Source: Ignavibacteriales bacterium
Lineage (GTDB): Bacteria > Bacteroidota > Ignavibacteria > Ignavibacteriales > SURF-24
Reading direction: 5' to 3'
DNA: 56,369 nucleotides
Assembly (NCBI GenBank): GCA_003599415.1
Contig: QZKB01000009.1
Coordinates: 1-56,369, forward strand
Positions 9,217-18,699 of this stretch are shown piece after piece. The notes beneath the pieces are model-generated. The model was not told the origin of the DNA. It did no database searches and saw nothing but the letters and a program-made list of their open reading frames with translations. The translations under genes were made by a program, and so were the position numbers. Numbering within the stretch: position 1 is the first letter of the stretch; each line of letters opens with the position of its first letter.

Positions 9217-9996
9217 CTATTCTTTATCCTTGTCTTTCTCTTTTTTCATTTTTTTAATGAAAGGGGATAGCAAGTCAATCGGGACAGGGAAGATAGTTGT
9301 AGAATTTTTCTCAGTTGCTACCTCAGTTAACGTTTGCAGAAATCTTAATTGTACGGCTACCGGATGCTCACCGATCACCTTTGCCGCATCGGCTAGTTTC
9401 TGGCTTGCCTGGAATTCACCGTCTGCGTGAATTACTTTTGCCCTGCGTTCTCTTTCCGCTTCTGCCTGTTTTGCCATTGCACGTTTCATCTCAATTGGAA
9501 GATCAACATGTTTAACTTCAACATTTGATACTTTAATTCCCCAGGGTGAAGCTAAGTGATCAATAATGGTTTGTAATTCTGTATTAATCTTTTCGCGCTC
9601 GGAAAGAAGTTCATCAAGTTGAGATTGACCGAGCACACTGCGAAGTGTTGTCTGGGATAATTGTGAAGTTGCATGCAGATAATTTTCAACTTCAACCACA
9701 GCTTTATCGGGTTGAATAACCCTGAAATAAACAACGGCGTTTACCTTCAGAGAAACGTTATCTTTTGTTATAACATCCTGCTCGGGAACATCCATTACTA
9801 CGGTTCTCAAACTTATTTTAACCATCCTGTCAACTATGGGAATCAGGAAAATAATGCCAGGACCTTTAGCCCCAATTAATCTGCCCAACCTGAAAATAAC
9901 ACCACGCTCATATTCTTTTAATATTTTAATTGCACTTGATAATATGAAAAATGCAAAGAAGACGAGCACAATTAAGAAAGCCGATAATGGCTGCAT
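9217..9996 (-). CDS. Slipin (SPFH/stomatin-prohibitin family)
   Basis: 259-aa membrane-anchored SPFH protein. An N-terminal hydrophobic hairpin (about 3-24) precedes [19 protein letters not shown], which opens the SPFH domain (about 25-190). [29 protein letters not shown] is split by the usual conserved prolines and acidic residues. A coiled-coil region rich in A, E and R ([12 protein letters not shown]) follows at about 180-205. The lysine-rich end ([12 protein letters not shown]) is typical. It begins 15 bases after the stop of the NfeD-type protease gene, the classic slipin-NfeD pairing, where the protease cleaves the slipin C-terminal hydrophobic region and the pair organises membrane microdomains. 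Confidence 0.92.
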   Translation of the reverse strand: MQPLSAFLIVLVFFAFFILSSAIKILKEYERGVIFRLGRLIGAKGPGIIFLIPIVDRMVKISLRTVVMDVPEQDVITKDNVSLKVNAVVYFRVIQPDKAVVEVENYLHATSQLSQTTLRSVLGQSQLDELLSEREKINTELQTIIDHLASPWGIKVSNVEVKHVDLPIEMKRAMAKQAEAERERRAKVIHADGEFQASQKLADAAKVIGEHPVAVQLRFLQTLTEVATEKNSTTIFPVPIDLLSPFIKKMKKEKDKDKE

Positions 9997-10011
9997 GAAA
10001 CCTCCGATTAT

Positions 10012-11295
10012 TTATTTTGCTTTTCTTATTTTCAATATAAGGTTTACTAATTCGGCAACCTGGATTTTTTCTCCTTTCTTTATTCTGCCTTCCAGGCTTT
10101 CTGCATTCCAGAATTCTCCATGAATTTTTACTTTGCCTTCGGGTATTAAATCTGTATATGCTTCACCAATTTCTCCGATCAGACCTGCTGTTCCTGTTAC
10201 GGGTTTACGTTTTTGGGCTTTAATTCCCATTCCAATTGCAAAAGTAAAGAAAGCGATAGAAAATAAAACCACGAACAGAACTACTTCCCAGGAAAGTTTT
10301 GCCGCTTCCCAAAATTCATCAGTATCGAATAACATAAATGAACCTAATGTTAATGATAAAACTCCGCCTACAGTTAATAGACCGTGGCTTATAATTTTTA
10401 TTTCAAGTACAAATAATATGATTGCGAATATGATTAAGGCCATTCCAGCATAATTAACCGGCAAAGTGTGCATTGAATAAAATGCAAGTATGAGTGCAAT
10501 TCCTCCTGCGACTCCGGGAAAAATTGAACCGGGATTATAAAGTTCAAACAATAATCCATAGAATCCAATCATGAATAAAATGTAAGCTATGTTGGGATCG
10601 CTCAGTATATCAAGAATCTTCTGGTTAAAACTCATCTCGGTTTCTAAAATTTCTACATCCAATGTGTGCAGTACTTTTTTCCCATCATTAGTTTCCACTT
10701 GAATGTTATTGATTTTAGAAAGTAAATCCTTTAAATCCGATGCTACAATGTTTATTACAGAATCTTTTAATGCCTCATTCTCAGTAATCGATACACTTTT
10801 CCTAACGGCTTCTTCTGCCCACTTTATATTTCTCTTTCGCTTTTCGCTGATTGTTTTGATGAATGCTGCTGCATCATTAGTTGCTTTTTCAATCATTGTC
10901 GAATCGGCTTTACCTTCCATTGTTACAGGGTGAGCTGCACCGATATTTGTCCCCGGAGCCATTGCAGCAATATGAGCTGCTAAAGTTATAAATGTTCCGG
11001 CAGATGCTGCCTGCGAGCCCTGGGGATAAACATAAACAACAACCGGGATAGAAGATTGAAGAATATCAGAAACTATTACTCTTGTTGATTTTAATAATCC
11101 GCCGGGAGTATTTAACTTGATAACAATACACTCTGCATTAATCTCTTTTGCTTTTTCAATTGATGAGTGTATAAAATCAGCTGCAGCTGGATTAATTGTG
11201 CCATCCAGATTTATTGTTACAACTTTCTTATGCTGAGGATAAGTGAAACTGAAAAGTAAAAGTAAGAAGAGAAAAATATTTTTTGAGATGTACAT
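10012..11295 (-). CDS. NfeD-type membrane serine protease (ClpP-like)
   Basis: 427 aa. Signal/anchor at 1-20, then a ClpP/crotonase-like protease domain (about 24-215). KLNTPGGLL is the family's active-site strand and AASAGTFI carries the nucleophile Ser98. Lys137 in the following helix is the probable general base by analogy to the archaeal 1510-N protease. Four to five membrane helices follow (about 230-350), with GGIALILAFYSM and neighbouring segments, and then a small OB-fold NfeD-C domain (about 365-427). SD-like AAAGAG lies upstream of the ATG. It is co-transcribed with the slipin gene 15 bases downstream. Expected role: membrane quality control with slipin. Confidence 0.92.
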   Translation of the reverse strand: MYISKNIFLFLLLLFSFTYPQHKKVVTINLDGTINPAAADFIHSSIEKAKEINAECIVIKLNTPGGLLKSTRVIVSDILQSSIPVVVYVYPQGSQAASAGTFITLAAHIAAMAPGTNIGAAHPVTMEGKADSTMIEKATNDAAAFIKTISEKRKRNIKWAEEAVRKSVSITENEALKDSVINIVASDLKDLLSKINNIQVETNDGKKVLHTLDVEILETEMSFNQKILDILSDPNIAYILFMIGFYGLLFELYNPGSIFPGVAGGIALILAFYSMHTLPVNYAGMALIIFAIILFVLEIKIISHGLLTVGGVLSLTLGSFMLFDTDEFWEAAKLSWEVVLFVVLFSIAFFTFAIGMGIKAQKRKPVTGTAGLIGEIGEAYTDLIPEGKVKIHGEFWNAESLEGRIKKGEKIQVAELVNLILKIRKAK

Positions 11296-11338
11296 TTTAT
11301 CTCTTTGAAAATTTCAAATAAAAATTATTAAAAATTGA

Positions 11339-11379
11339 TATCGAATGCAATTGCTGTAATTCCCCACTCTCATTCGATA
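11339..11379. repeat. 9-bp inverted repeat between nfeD and the EPS island
   Basis: TATCGAATG at 11339-11347 is the exact reverse complement of CATTCGATA at 11371-11379, with 23 bases between. It lies in the spacer between two divergent genes and could be an operator or a hairpin in the nfeD leader. No bound regulator is known. Confidence 0.5.
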
Positions 11380-11406
11380 AAATTATTTTTTAATTGACTT
11401 CTATCC

Positions 11407-11444
11407 TTGACATTTTGATTTGATATTTTATCTTTAATATAAAG
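11407..11444 (+). promoter_or_regulatory. Promoter A of the EPS regulon (before the 11636 gene)
   Basis: TTGACA (11407-11412), 16 bases, TATCTT (11429-11434), then ATATAAAG (11437-11444). The block closely matches one at 33328 and, more loosely, one at 15761, which supports a functional promoter. It leaves a leader of about 190 bases before the ATG at 11636. The 340-base spacer 11296-11635 holds this promoter, the inverted repeat at 11339-11379, a 30-codon upstream reading frame at 11488-11580 without a clear SD, and no other recognisable feature. Confidence 0.6.
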
Positions 11445-11635
11445 CACGAACAAACAGTATAAAGGTTTAATGTTATTTCAAGTAAAAATGAGGGCGAAGT
11501 TAAAAATGAATTCAGGTTATTTTATAAGCATCTATAAAGTTTTCAGATTAATTAACCTTATCCGAATTATCCGTATCTAAACGGCAAACCTTTCATTCTC
11601 ACGACAAATATTTTCACTTAAAAGAGGGCAGGTAA

Positions 11636-14600
11636 ATGGCAGATTTAATTACAATGACTTTAAATAGGCTGAACAGAAAGTTCTTAATATTGGCGGTTTA
11701 TTTTTTTATAACAGCAATTGCGTATTCACAGACTATAAGTTTTAATAAAAGTGATCTTAACGGTGTGAGCCTGTATTATCCTACATCTTTGCAGTTCGGT
11801 CCGGATGGCAGGTTATATATTGCTCAGGTAGACGGTACAATAAAAGTCTTAACTGTTGTAAGAAATTATAAAAATAATTATTCAGTGATAAAGACTGAGA
11901 CAATTAATGAAATAAGAAAAATTGTTAATCATGATGATGACGGGAAATTAAATACAAACGTAACCAAACGTCAGATTACAGGAATATTAGTTACAGGAAC
12001 TGCAGAAAATCCGGTCATCTATGTTTCGTCAAGCGATCCGAGAGTTGGCGCTGGTTTAACTGGTAACGATGTTAACCTTGATACAAATTCCGGTATTGTT
12101 TCAAAATTAATCTGGGACGGTACAAAGTGGATAAGGATCGATCTTGTTCGTGGTTTACCAAGATCTGAAGAAAACCATTCACCGAATGGAATGGCATTGG
12201 ATGAAACAAACGGCATTCTTTACCTTGCAATGGGCGGGCACACAAATATGGGAGCATTATCTGCTAACTTAGCACATTTGCCGGAGTTTGCGCTGTCAGC
12301 TGCAATCTTGTCTATTGATCTTAAAGTTATTGGTGAGACTACTTATGACCTTCCAACTCTTGATGATGAAGACAGAGTTGGTGTTAACGATGAAAACGAT
12401 CCATTTGGCGGCAATGACGGGAAAAACCAGGCAGCGATTGTACCTGGTGGACCAGTGCAGGTTTATTCTCCAGGTTATAGGAATCCTTATGATATTTTAA
12501 TTGCAACATCCGGAAAAATATATGTTGTTGATAACGGCTCAAATGCAGGCTGGGGAGGAGCACCTACAGATTGCTCAAATGATACTGTTGAGGGCGGAAA
12601 AACATATCCGGATGGATTGCATTTAATTTCGAAGGATTATTACGGGGGGCATCCCAACCTTGCAAGGGCAAGCAGGTCAAATACTTTTAATATTACTAAT
12701 CCGCAGTCTCCAATTCCTGTTGGTTATGATGATCCGAGACAATGTACTTACTTAATTCCCGGTGTTGAAAACTTTGCGCTGGCAACTTTTCCTGAATCTA
12801 CCAATGGACTTAGTGAATACACAGCTACTAATTTCAATAGTGAGATGAAAGGAAATTTACTTGCAGCCGGTTTTGATGGCAGAGTTTATAGAATTATTCT
12901 GAACGAATCCGGTGATGCTGTTGTACCAAACGGAAAGATTGAACTCTTTTCAAATTTTGGTGATAGACCGCTTGATCTTGTAGCACAATCGGATGATGAT
13001 GTTTTTCCGGGGACTATCTGGGTTGCAAATCTTATTAGCAATACCATTACCATTTTTGAGCCGAATGATGTTAATTCATGCGATATATCTGATCCATTAG
13101 CAGATGCGGACGGTGACGGATATTCAAACCAGGATGAACAATTAAACATAAGTGATCCATGCTCTCCGGCTTCTATTCCGGAAGATTGGGATAAAGATAA
13201 AGTTTCTGATCTGTTAGATGCAGATGATGATAATGATGGAATACCTGATACATCTGATTTCTTTGCACTTGATAATAAAAATGGCGAGACTACTAAAATT
13301 CCATTTATACGGACATGGAATAATGATGACTTACAACAGGGTGGAATTATGAGTATGGGCTTTACCGGCCTGATGACTAACGGAGTTTCAAACTACAAGG
13401 ATTTATTTAACACAAGCAAGATGACAGCAGGCGGTGCTGCCGGTGTTTTTACTTTGGATGAAATATCTCCCGGCGATGCTTACCTGGATATGAATAACCA
13501 GGAGCAGGCATTTCAGTTTGGAGTTAATGTAAAAGATTTCCCGGGAATTTTTGAAGCTCATACGAGAATAAATGCTCCCTTCGCCGGGTTTACTCCGGTT
13601 AATTATCAATCAATGGGAATGTTTATAGGAACCGGTGATCAGGATAACTACTTTAAAATTGTATGCGCAGCAAATGACAGCGAGGGTGGCATTGAGATTC
13701 TTTTTGAGAATAATATGTACGTTGAAGATATTCTGTACTCGGCAGACATTCTAAATAAAAGTTTTATTGATCTTTACCTGATTGTAGACCCGGTTGCAAA
13801 AACTGTTCTACCGGGGTATTCAATTGAAGCCGGACCAATTATGTATCCGGCAGGTTCTATTAAAGTTCCTGATGAATGGATTAGTAATGTTCTTGCTGTT
13901 GGCATTATTTCTACTTCAAGGGAAGCAACTCCGTTTCCCGTTACATGGGATATGATCGAAGTCGTTCCTCTTAAATCAACATCTCAAGCCTGGTTTGGAA
14001 TCATTCCTCCGTACAGTAATGTGAATACTTATAATCAGAGCACGTATAATCCAAAGTCTTTCCAGGTTAGAAATGATTCACCTGATGGACAAAAGATTAA
14101 AAAGCTAATTGCAGATATTAGCCATACCTTATTACCAGATCTTGTTTTTGATCCTGATGGAACTGCAGGTGATATTGTTGGTAAAGGTTTTACTCCGGAT
14201 AGCAATGCGACAGAAGTTGGTTTGGGTAATTTTCAATATAAATATCCTGAAGATGGCGGTTATACATGGTTAGAGGTTGATTTTACAGATTTTAATCCCG
14301 GAGAGTTTTTTGCATTTTCAATTGATGTTGATCCTACAAGCATTCATAATAGTAATCCTCCCGGCCCACGTGGTTCAGGCAGCGTTTCAGGAATTGAATT
14401 GATTGGTGCAAATGTAATGATAATGTTTGACGATAACTCTGTTCAGATTGCCCAACCATTCAGAATTGAAGAGAGCAAAGGCGGTTCACAGAATATTTTT
14501 ACAAATAAAATTTTGATGAAACCTCGGATTTCAATTGAAGGTCAACCGGAATTACCATCAATAGTTTCTAACCCGGAACAAATAGTTGAAGTCATTGGTC

Positions 14601-15691
14601 AGCCGAATACGGATGTTTCTGTTTTAATTGCGGAAGGTGGAATGTTTTTATCAGGTGTTCCTGATGGTGGTGTTGATGTTGATCCGTTTGAAGCAAATAG
14701 TTTTATTTCCTTAAGTGAAGTATCTGCCCATATAGGTGAGCAGGGTAATGTAGAAGTTCCTGTAACGTTATACCGGACTGATTCTGACTCAGGTGGATTT
14801 AATTATATAGTTGCTGTTATAAAAGATTCAAGCGGAAAGACAAGTGATATTTCAAATATTGCCGTACTTGAATTGAGGAGTGGAGCGTTTTCGCCAATTC
14901 GCATAAGTTGCGGAAGCACCACGGATGTCTATTATGAAAATAAAATTTTCTCTGCCGACAAAAATTTCTCTCAGCCTTCCGGAGTTTATTCGAACCAGAA
15001 TATTGCCGACATAAAGAATACGATTTATGATGACCTTTATAAAACTGAGAGGAATGCAGATCCGAATTCTAAAAAATTAGATTATTCATTTACTGTTCCT
15101 AATGGAAATTATTCCGTCTGGCTGCATTTTGCCGAAATTTATTTTGGGGCGACCGGTGGATATCCGGCGCTTAGCGATACTGGCTTAAGAAAGTTTGATG
15201 TTAAAATTGAAGATGATTATAAACTGATTGACTTTGATATTATAAAGGAAGTGGGCAGTATGGCAATGGTGAAAAAGAATTTTAATATGTTGGTTACTGA
15301 TGGTACTCTGGATATCAATTTTATTTCTAAAGTGAACAGGGCAAAAATTTCTGCAATTGAAATCTTATCTCCGGTTGATATACCGCTAAGCGCATCGACT
15401 GAGAAAAATAATAATCTGCATTTTTCATTAAAGCAGAATTATCCTAACCCGTTCAATCCGACAACAAGAATCAGCTATTCGGTTTCAAAGCCGGGTATAG
15501 TTAAACTATATCTGTTTAATGTACTTGGTGAATTAGTCTCTGTTTTGTTGAATGATTATAAAGATACCGGTGAGTATACAATAGATTTTAATGCTTCATC
15601 AAACGGAATTGATATGCCAAGCGGAGTTTATTTTTATAAACTTGTTAGTGAAGGATATTCCGAAACAAGAAAAATGATTTTACTGCGATAA
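11636..15691 (+). CDS. Secreted multidomain protein: GSDH-like beta-propeller, TSP3 repeats, malectin, T9SS sorting domain
   Basis: 1351 aa. Signal peptide in the first 32 residues (RKFLILAVYFFITAIAYSQ); M7 (11654) is an alternative start. Residues about 35-470 resemble glucose/sorbosone dehydrogenase-type propellers (FGPDGRLYIAQVDGTIKVL, HSPNGMALDE, PGYRNPYDILI). About 485-545 are calcium-binding thrombospondin type 3-like repeats (DADGDGYSNQDE, DADDDNDGIPD). About 1095-1245 is a malectin-like carbohydrate-binding domain (YSVWLHFAEIYF). The last 90 residues are a T9SS type A sorting domain (NYPNPFNPTTRISYSV). SD AGAGGG lies before the ATG. A secreted or surface-anchored, probably glycan-binding protein; enzymatic activity is unproven. 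It shares its promoter type with the EPS operon that follows, so it may help bind or process the glycan. Confidence 0.85.
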   Translation: MADLITMTLNRLNRKFLILAVYFFITAIAYSQTISFNKSDLNGVSLYYPTSLQFGPDGRLYIAQVDGTIKVLTVVRNYKNNYSVIKTETINEIRKIVNHDDDGKLNTNVTKRQITGILVTGTAENPVIYVSSSDPRVGAGLTGNDVNLDTNSGIVSKLIWDGTKWIRIDLVRGLPRSEENHSPNGMALDETNGILYLAMGGHTNMGALSANLAHLPEFALSAAILSIDLKVIGETTYDLPTLDDEDRVGVNDENDPFGGNDGKNQAAIVPGGPVQVYSPGYRNPYDILIATSGKIYVVDNGSNAGWGGAPTDCSNDTVEGGKTYPDGLHLISKDYYGGHPNLARASRSNTFNITNPQSPIPVGYDDPRQCTYLIPGVENFALATFPESTNGLSEYTATNFNSEMKGNLLAAGFDGRVYRIILNESGDAVVPNGKIELFSNFGDRPLDLVAQSDDDVFPGTIWVANLISNTITIFEPNDVNSCDISDPLADADGDGYSNQDEQLNISDPCSPASIPEDWDKDKVSDLLDADDDNDGIPDTSDFFALDNKNGETTKIPFIRTWNNDDLQQGGIMSMGFTGLMTNGVSNYKDLFNTSKMTAGGAAGVFTLDEISPGDAYLDMNNQEQAFQFGVNVKDFPGIFEAHTRINAPFAGFTPVNYQSMGMFIGTGDQDNYFKIVCAANDSEGGIEILFENNMYVEDILYSADILNKSFIDLYLIVDPVAKTVLPGYSIEAGPIMYPAGSIKVPDEWISNVLAVGIISTSREATPFPVTWDMIEVVPLKSTSQAWFGIIPPYSNVNTYNQSTYNPKSFQVRNDSPDGQKIKKLIADISHTLLPDLVFDPDGTAGDIVGKGFTPDSNATEVGLGNFQYKYPEDGGYTWLEVDFTDFNPGEFFAFSIDVDPTSIHNSNPPGPRGSGSVSGIELIGANVMIMFDDNSVQIAQPFRIEESKGGSQNIFTNKILMKPRISIEGQPELPSIVSNPEQIVEVIGQPNTDVSVLIAEGGMFLSGVPDGGVDVDPFEANSFISLSEVSAHIGEQGNVEVPVTLYRTDSDSGGFNYIVAVIKDSSGKTSDISNIAVLELRSGAFSPIRISCGSTTDVYYENKIFSADKNFSQPSGVYSNQNIADIKNTIYDDLYKTERNADPNSKKLDYSFTVPNGNYSVWLHFAEIYFGATGGYPALSDTGLRKFDVKIEDDYKLIDFDIIKEVGSMAMVKKNFNMLVTDGTLDINFISKVNRAKISAIEILSPVDIPLSASTEKNNNLHFSLKQNYPNPFNPTTRISYSVSKPGIVKLYLFNVLGELVSVLLNDYKDTGEYTIDFNASSNGIDMPSGVYFYKLVSEGYSETRKMILLR

Positions 15692-15760
15692 GGTTGTAAC
15701 CCTTACAAAAAAGTTTTCCCGGAATTAACATTTATTTAAAGTGAGGTTGCTCACCCCGAC

Positions 15761-15798
15761 TTGTAATTCTGCGAAATGATTTTAAATTAGATATAAAG
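15761..15798 (+). promoter_or_regulatory. Promoter C of the EPS regulon (before the wzc-like gene)
   Basis: TTGTAA (15761-15766), 16 bases, TAAATT (15783-15788), then ATATAAAG (15791-15798). The -35 box is weaker than in copies A and B, but the spacing and the downstream octamer are the same as at 11407. It predicts a leader of roughly 85 bases before the ATG at 15882. Confidence 0.45.
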
Positions 15799-15881
15799 TC
15801 CAAAATAAAAACAACACCACTAAGTTACTGATGTGACTGACGTGGCGGAGCTTTAATAAATAGTAAAAGAGGGAAGTTCAA

Positions 15882-18197
15882 ATGAACAATAACCAGAGTT
15901 TTTATAACGAAGAACCAATCAGGTTGTCTTATGTGCTTGATATATTATTACGACAGAAGTGGACAATCCTAATTACATTCATAATTATACTTGGTGGAGT
16001 TGCCGTATATACTTTTATGCAGCAAAAACAGTATGAAGCATCAACCTCAATTTTTGTTAAAGATAATGAAGCAAGCCAGGCAATAGGTTTTTTAAAAACA
16101 GATGAAACAATCGACAGAATTATTCAGAATGAACTGGAAGTGCTTCAGTCAAAGGACCTGCTTGGAAAAGTTACTTCAAAAATAATTGACAGAGTCTATT
16201 CTGACACGACGGCAAAAAATGATACTCTTTCAATAATTTATGATGCAAAGGAAATGGCACAGACAAATGATATCTATTCCAAGAAATTCCGCAGAACATT
16301 ACAAAAGCTGTTTGCTGATAACATGTCTTTGTACTACAAAGAAAATACAAATGTTATTAAATTCTATTATAAAAGTACGGTTCCTGAAGAAGCTTCAATC
16401 CTTGCAAATATTTTTATTGATACTTATGCCCAGAGAGATTTACAGGGAAGCAGGGCAAATGTATCTGAGTTAAGAAATTTTCTGGAAGAACAAAATAAGC
16501 TGAAGAATGAAAGACTTGCTAAAAGTGATTCTGCACTGCAGAAGTATATGCAATCTGCAGGCATAAAAGAACTTGATGCACAGACAAATGCACTTACAAA
16601 CAGAGTTGCTAGCCTTGAGTCTGAATTAGAGGCAAATCAAATAGAATATAAGAATACCGAACTTCTCCTGAATAAATATAAGGAAGAATTAAAACGTTTA
16701 GGTCCGTCTGTTTCTCAGAAACTTGTAGATGTTGATGATTTATATATAACGGAACTTCAGCAGGTCATTGCAAAGAAACAAGCTGAGAAGGATTTACTTA
16801 AAATAAACAGCTCTATTGAAGGGGTTGGTTCTCAATATACAGATCAGATTAAGAAATTAAATAACGGGCTGGATTCACTTAAATCCTTACTTGCAGAAAG
16901 AACACACAATTATATTGAAAGCTCAATGTCAAATTATTCAATTGTTGACGGCAAAGCAGACAATAAAGATTATATCTCGCAGCTATCCGGTGAAATCCAA
17001 AGGCTTGATACAAAACTTGCTGCTATTGAACAGAGTAAAAATATTTTAGGCGAGAACCTACAAAGATATGAATCGAGATTATCGGCTATTCCGAGACAAA
17101 GTATAACTCTCGCAAAGCTGCAGCGTGAAAGGTTATTCAATGAAAAACTGACACTAAGCATCGGAGAAAAATATGAGGAAGCTTTATTAGCAGAAAAATC
17201 ATCCTTCGGAAAAGTACAAATACTTGACAGGGCATCCACACCAACAGAACCGGTTTCTCCGAATGTTAAGATGAATATTCTGTTCGGCTCGTTATCAGGA
17301 TTAACACTTGGAATCATCCTCGCGTTCTTACTTAATTTATTATTCAACAAGATTCACACTCCAAGAGATGTTGAGCATCTCGGGTTCAGGTTATTATCAA
17401 CAATCCCAAGACTTAAGCTTGAATCTTCGGGTCAGACTAAATTTTTAACCCAGGGCTCAAATAATAGTACACAACTAATCACTGCAAAAAATCCAAACTC
17501 AGAGATATATGAATCGTATTTACGGCTTGGGGTAAATATTGCGTATAATTTTATTGATAAAAACCTCAATTCGTTGCTGGTAACCAGCCCGGGACCGGGA
17601 GCAGGAAAAAGCGCAACCGCAATTAATCTTGCAATAACTTTAGCCAATCTTGGTAAATCTATTTTATTAGTTGATACTGATCTTCGCAGACCTGTTATTC
17701 ACAAATATTTTAACAAGCCAATGCTTCCCGGATTAACAGAGTATTTGCTTGAACAAAAAAATATAGAACATATAACCCAACCTACGCTTGTTAAAGGATT
17801 AAATATTATTACGTGTGGCGGCAGATTTTTGAATCCTTCTCTAATTCTTTCTTCAGGTAGAATGAAAACTTTCATGGAGCTTCAAAATGAAAACTATGAT
17901 TTTGTTATCTACGATGCTCCGCCATTAAATGTTGTAACGGATGCAATTCACCTTGCTAAAAATGTTGATGAAGTTGTTATGGTGGTCCGTTCAGATAAAA
18001 CATATGTTGATGAACTTGAAAGAGCAAACGATCTTTTAAAACAGGTTAATGTTAATATCAGCGGTGTTGTACTTAATGATTATGATTCATCAAAATCACC
18101 AATCTCCGGCGGTAAATTTTATGGTCCTTATTCTTACGAGGAAAAGGAAACGAAAAAAGGATTTTTCAAGCGTAAACAAAAAGAAACAATCGCTTAA
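15882..18197 (+). CDS. Wzc-type polysaccharide co-polymerase with bacterial tyrosine kinase domain
   Basis: 771 aa. Wzz-type N-terminus with the first membrane span at about 28-48, a long periplasmic coiled coil (about 180-400) with the GNVR-like region (IPRQSITLAKLQRERLFNEKL), and a second span at about 465-490. A cytoplasmic BY-kinase domain follows (about 525-740). Walker A is PGPGAGKSA near residue 570, Walker A' is ILLVDTDLRRP and Walker B is FVIYDAPP near 672. The tail carries a small Tyr cluster (FYGPYSYEE), the expected autophosphorylation site. It controls chain length and export in Wzx/Wzy-dependent systems. SD GAGGG sits 8 bases before the ATG. First gene of a 13-gene operon to 33253, with gaps of 45 bases or less. 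Confidence 0.93.
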   Translation: MNNNQSFYNEEPIRLSYVLDILLRQKWTILITFIIILGGVAVYTFMQQKQYEASTSIFVKDNEASQAIGFLKTDETIDRIIQNELEVLQSKDLLGKVTSKIIDRVYSDTTAKNDTLSIIYDAKEMAQTNDIYSKKFRRTLQKLFADNMSLYYKENTNVIKFYYKSTVPEEASILANIFIDTYAQRDLQGSRANVSELRNFLEEQNKLKNERLAKSDSALQKYMQSAGIKELDAQTNALTNRVASLESELEANQIEYKNTELLLNKYKEELKRLGPSVSQKLVDVDDLYITELQQVIAKKQAEKDLLKINSSIEGVGSQYTDQIKKLNNGLDSLKSLLAERTHNYIESSMSNYSIVDGKADNKDYISQLSGEIQRLDTKLAAIEQSKNILGENLQRYESRLSAIPRQSITLAKLQRERLFNEKLTLSIGEKYEEALLAEKSSFGKVQILDRASTPTEPVSPNVKMNILFGSLSGLTLGIILAFLLNLLFNKIHTPRDVEHLGFRLLSTIPRLKLESSGQTKFLTQGSNNSTQLITAKNPNSEIYESYLRLGVNIAYNFIDKNLNSLLVTSPGPGAGKSATAINLAITLANLGKSILLVDTDLRRPVIHKYFNKPMLPGLTEYLLEQKNIEHITQPTLVKGLNIITCGGRFLNPSLILSSGRMKTFMELQNENYDFVIYDAPPLNVVTDAIHLAKNVDEVVMVVRSDKTYVDELERANDLLKQVNVNISGVVLNDYDSSKSPISGGKFYGPYSYEEKETKKGFFKRKQKETIA

Positions 18198-18213
18198 ATT
18201 AAATGAGGGAAAA

Positions 18214-18681
18214 ATGGCATACAAAAGAATAATAATACTTCTGTTTTTTTTAATTGTAACTTCAGCGCCTGTATTTTCACAGGCAGTAAGTAATTTTTAT
18301 AAGATTGATGACAAGAACGGTGAGCTTACAAAAAAAGTAAATGTATGGGGTTATGTTAAAAATCCGGGCAGGTACGAAGTGCCTGTATCTACAGATTTAA
18401 TTCAATTAATTGCTATTGCCGGTGGTCCGCAGCAATATGCATTATTAGATGAAGTAAAAATATTCAGAACAACCGATAACGGTAAACAGGAAGTAAGGGA
18501 AGTAAATGTTGAAGAACCGGATAAAACAAGCAAAGCAAGTCTTACCTTGAATAATGAGGATACAATAATAATTGATTATAGCTCCACAGTTACATGGAAA
18601 GACATTTTCGGTTTCATCTATGCGCCTGTGGCTTTGATTGTAAGCGTTATTTACATAGCAGACAGAATTAAAAACAAATAA
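18214..18681 (+). CDS. Small SLBB-domain exopolysaccharide protein with C-terminal membrane anchor
   Basis: 155 aa from the ATG at 18214, chosen because SD GAGGGA sits 3-4 bases before it and a signal peptide follows (MAYKRIIILLFFLIVTSAPVFSQ). An earlier in-frame start inside the kinase gene has no support. Residues about 45-115 form one SLBB fold (VNVWGYVKNPGRYEVP, IQLIAIAGGPQQYALLDEV). The C-terminus has one hydrophobic helix (FGFIYAPVALIVSVIYIA). The poly_export (PES) domain of Wza-type outer-membrane exporters is missing. It may be a periplasmic adaptor of the export channel rather than the channel itself. It is 16 bases after the kinase gene and 18 before the dehydrogenase gene. Confidence 0.85.
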   Translation: MAYKRIIILLFFLIVTSAPVFSQAVSNFYKIDDKNGELTKKVNVWGYVKNPGRYEVPVSTDLIQLIAIAGGPQQYALLDEVKIFRTTDNGKQEVREVNVEEPDKTSKASLTLNNEDTIIIDYSSTVTWKDIFGFIYAPVALIVSVIYIADRIKNK

Positions 18682-18699
18682 TAAAATAATAAAGGGTTA

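Noticed and set aside
10133..10453. 106-aa plus-strand reading frame
   Set aside because: Shadow of the NfeD protease gene on the other strand.
12886..13149. 87-aa minus-strand reading frame
   Set aside because: Lies wholly inside the propeller gene, with no SD or recognisable domain.
15689..15705. Hairpin after the propeller gene as a terminator
   Set aside because: Only a 5-bp stem with a 7-base loop and an A-rich rather than T-rich tail.
15741..15754. GTGAG-GTTG-CTCAC hairpin before the wzc-like gene
   Set aside because: Five base pairs only, upstream of the predicted promoter, no T-run; likely chance.
18049..18213. Upstream extension of the SLBB gene
   Set aside because: It would overlap the kinase gene and precede the signal peptide; the ATG at 18214 has a strong SD.
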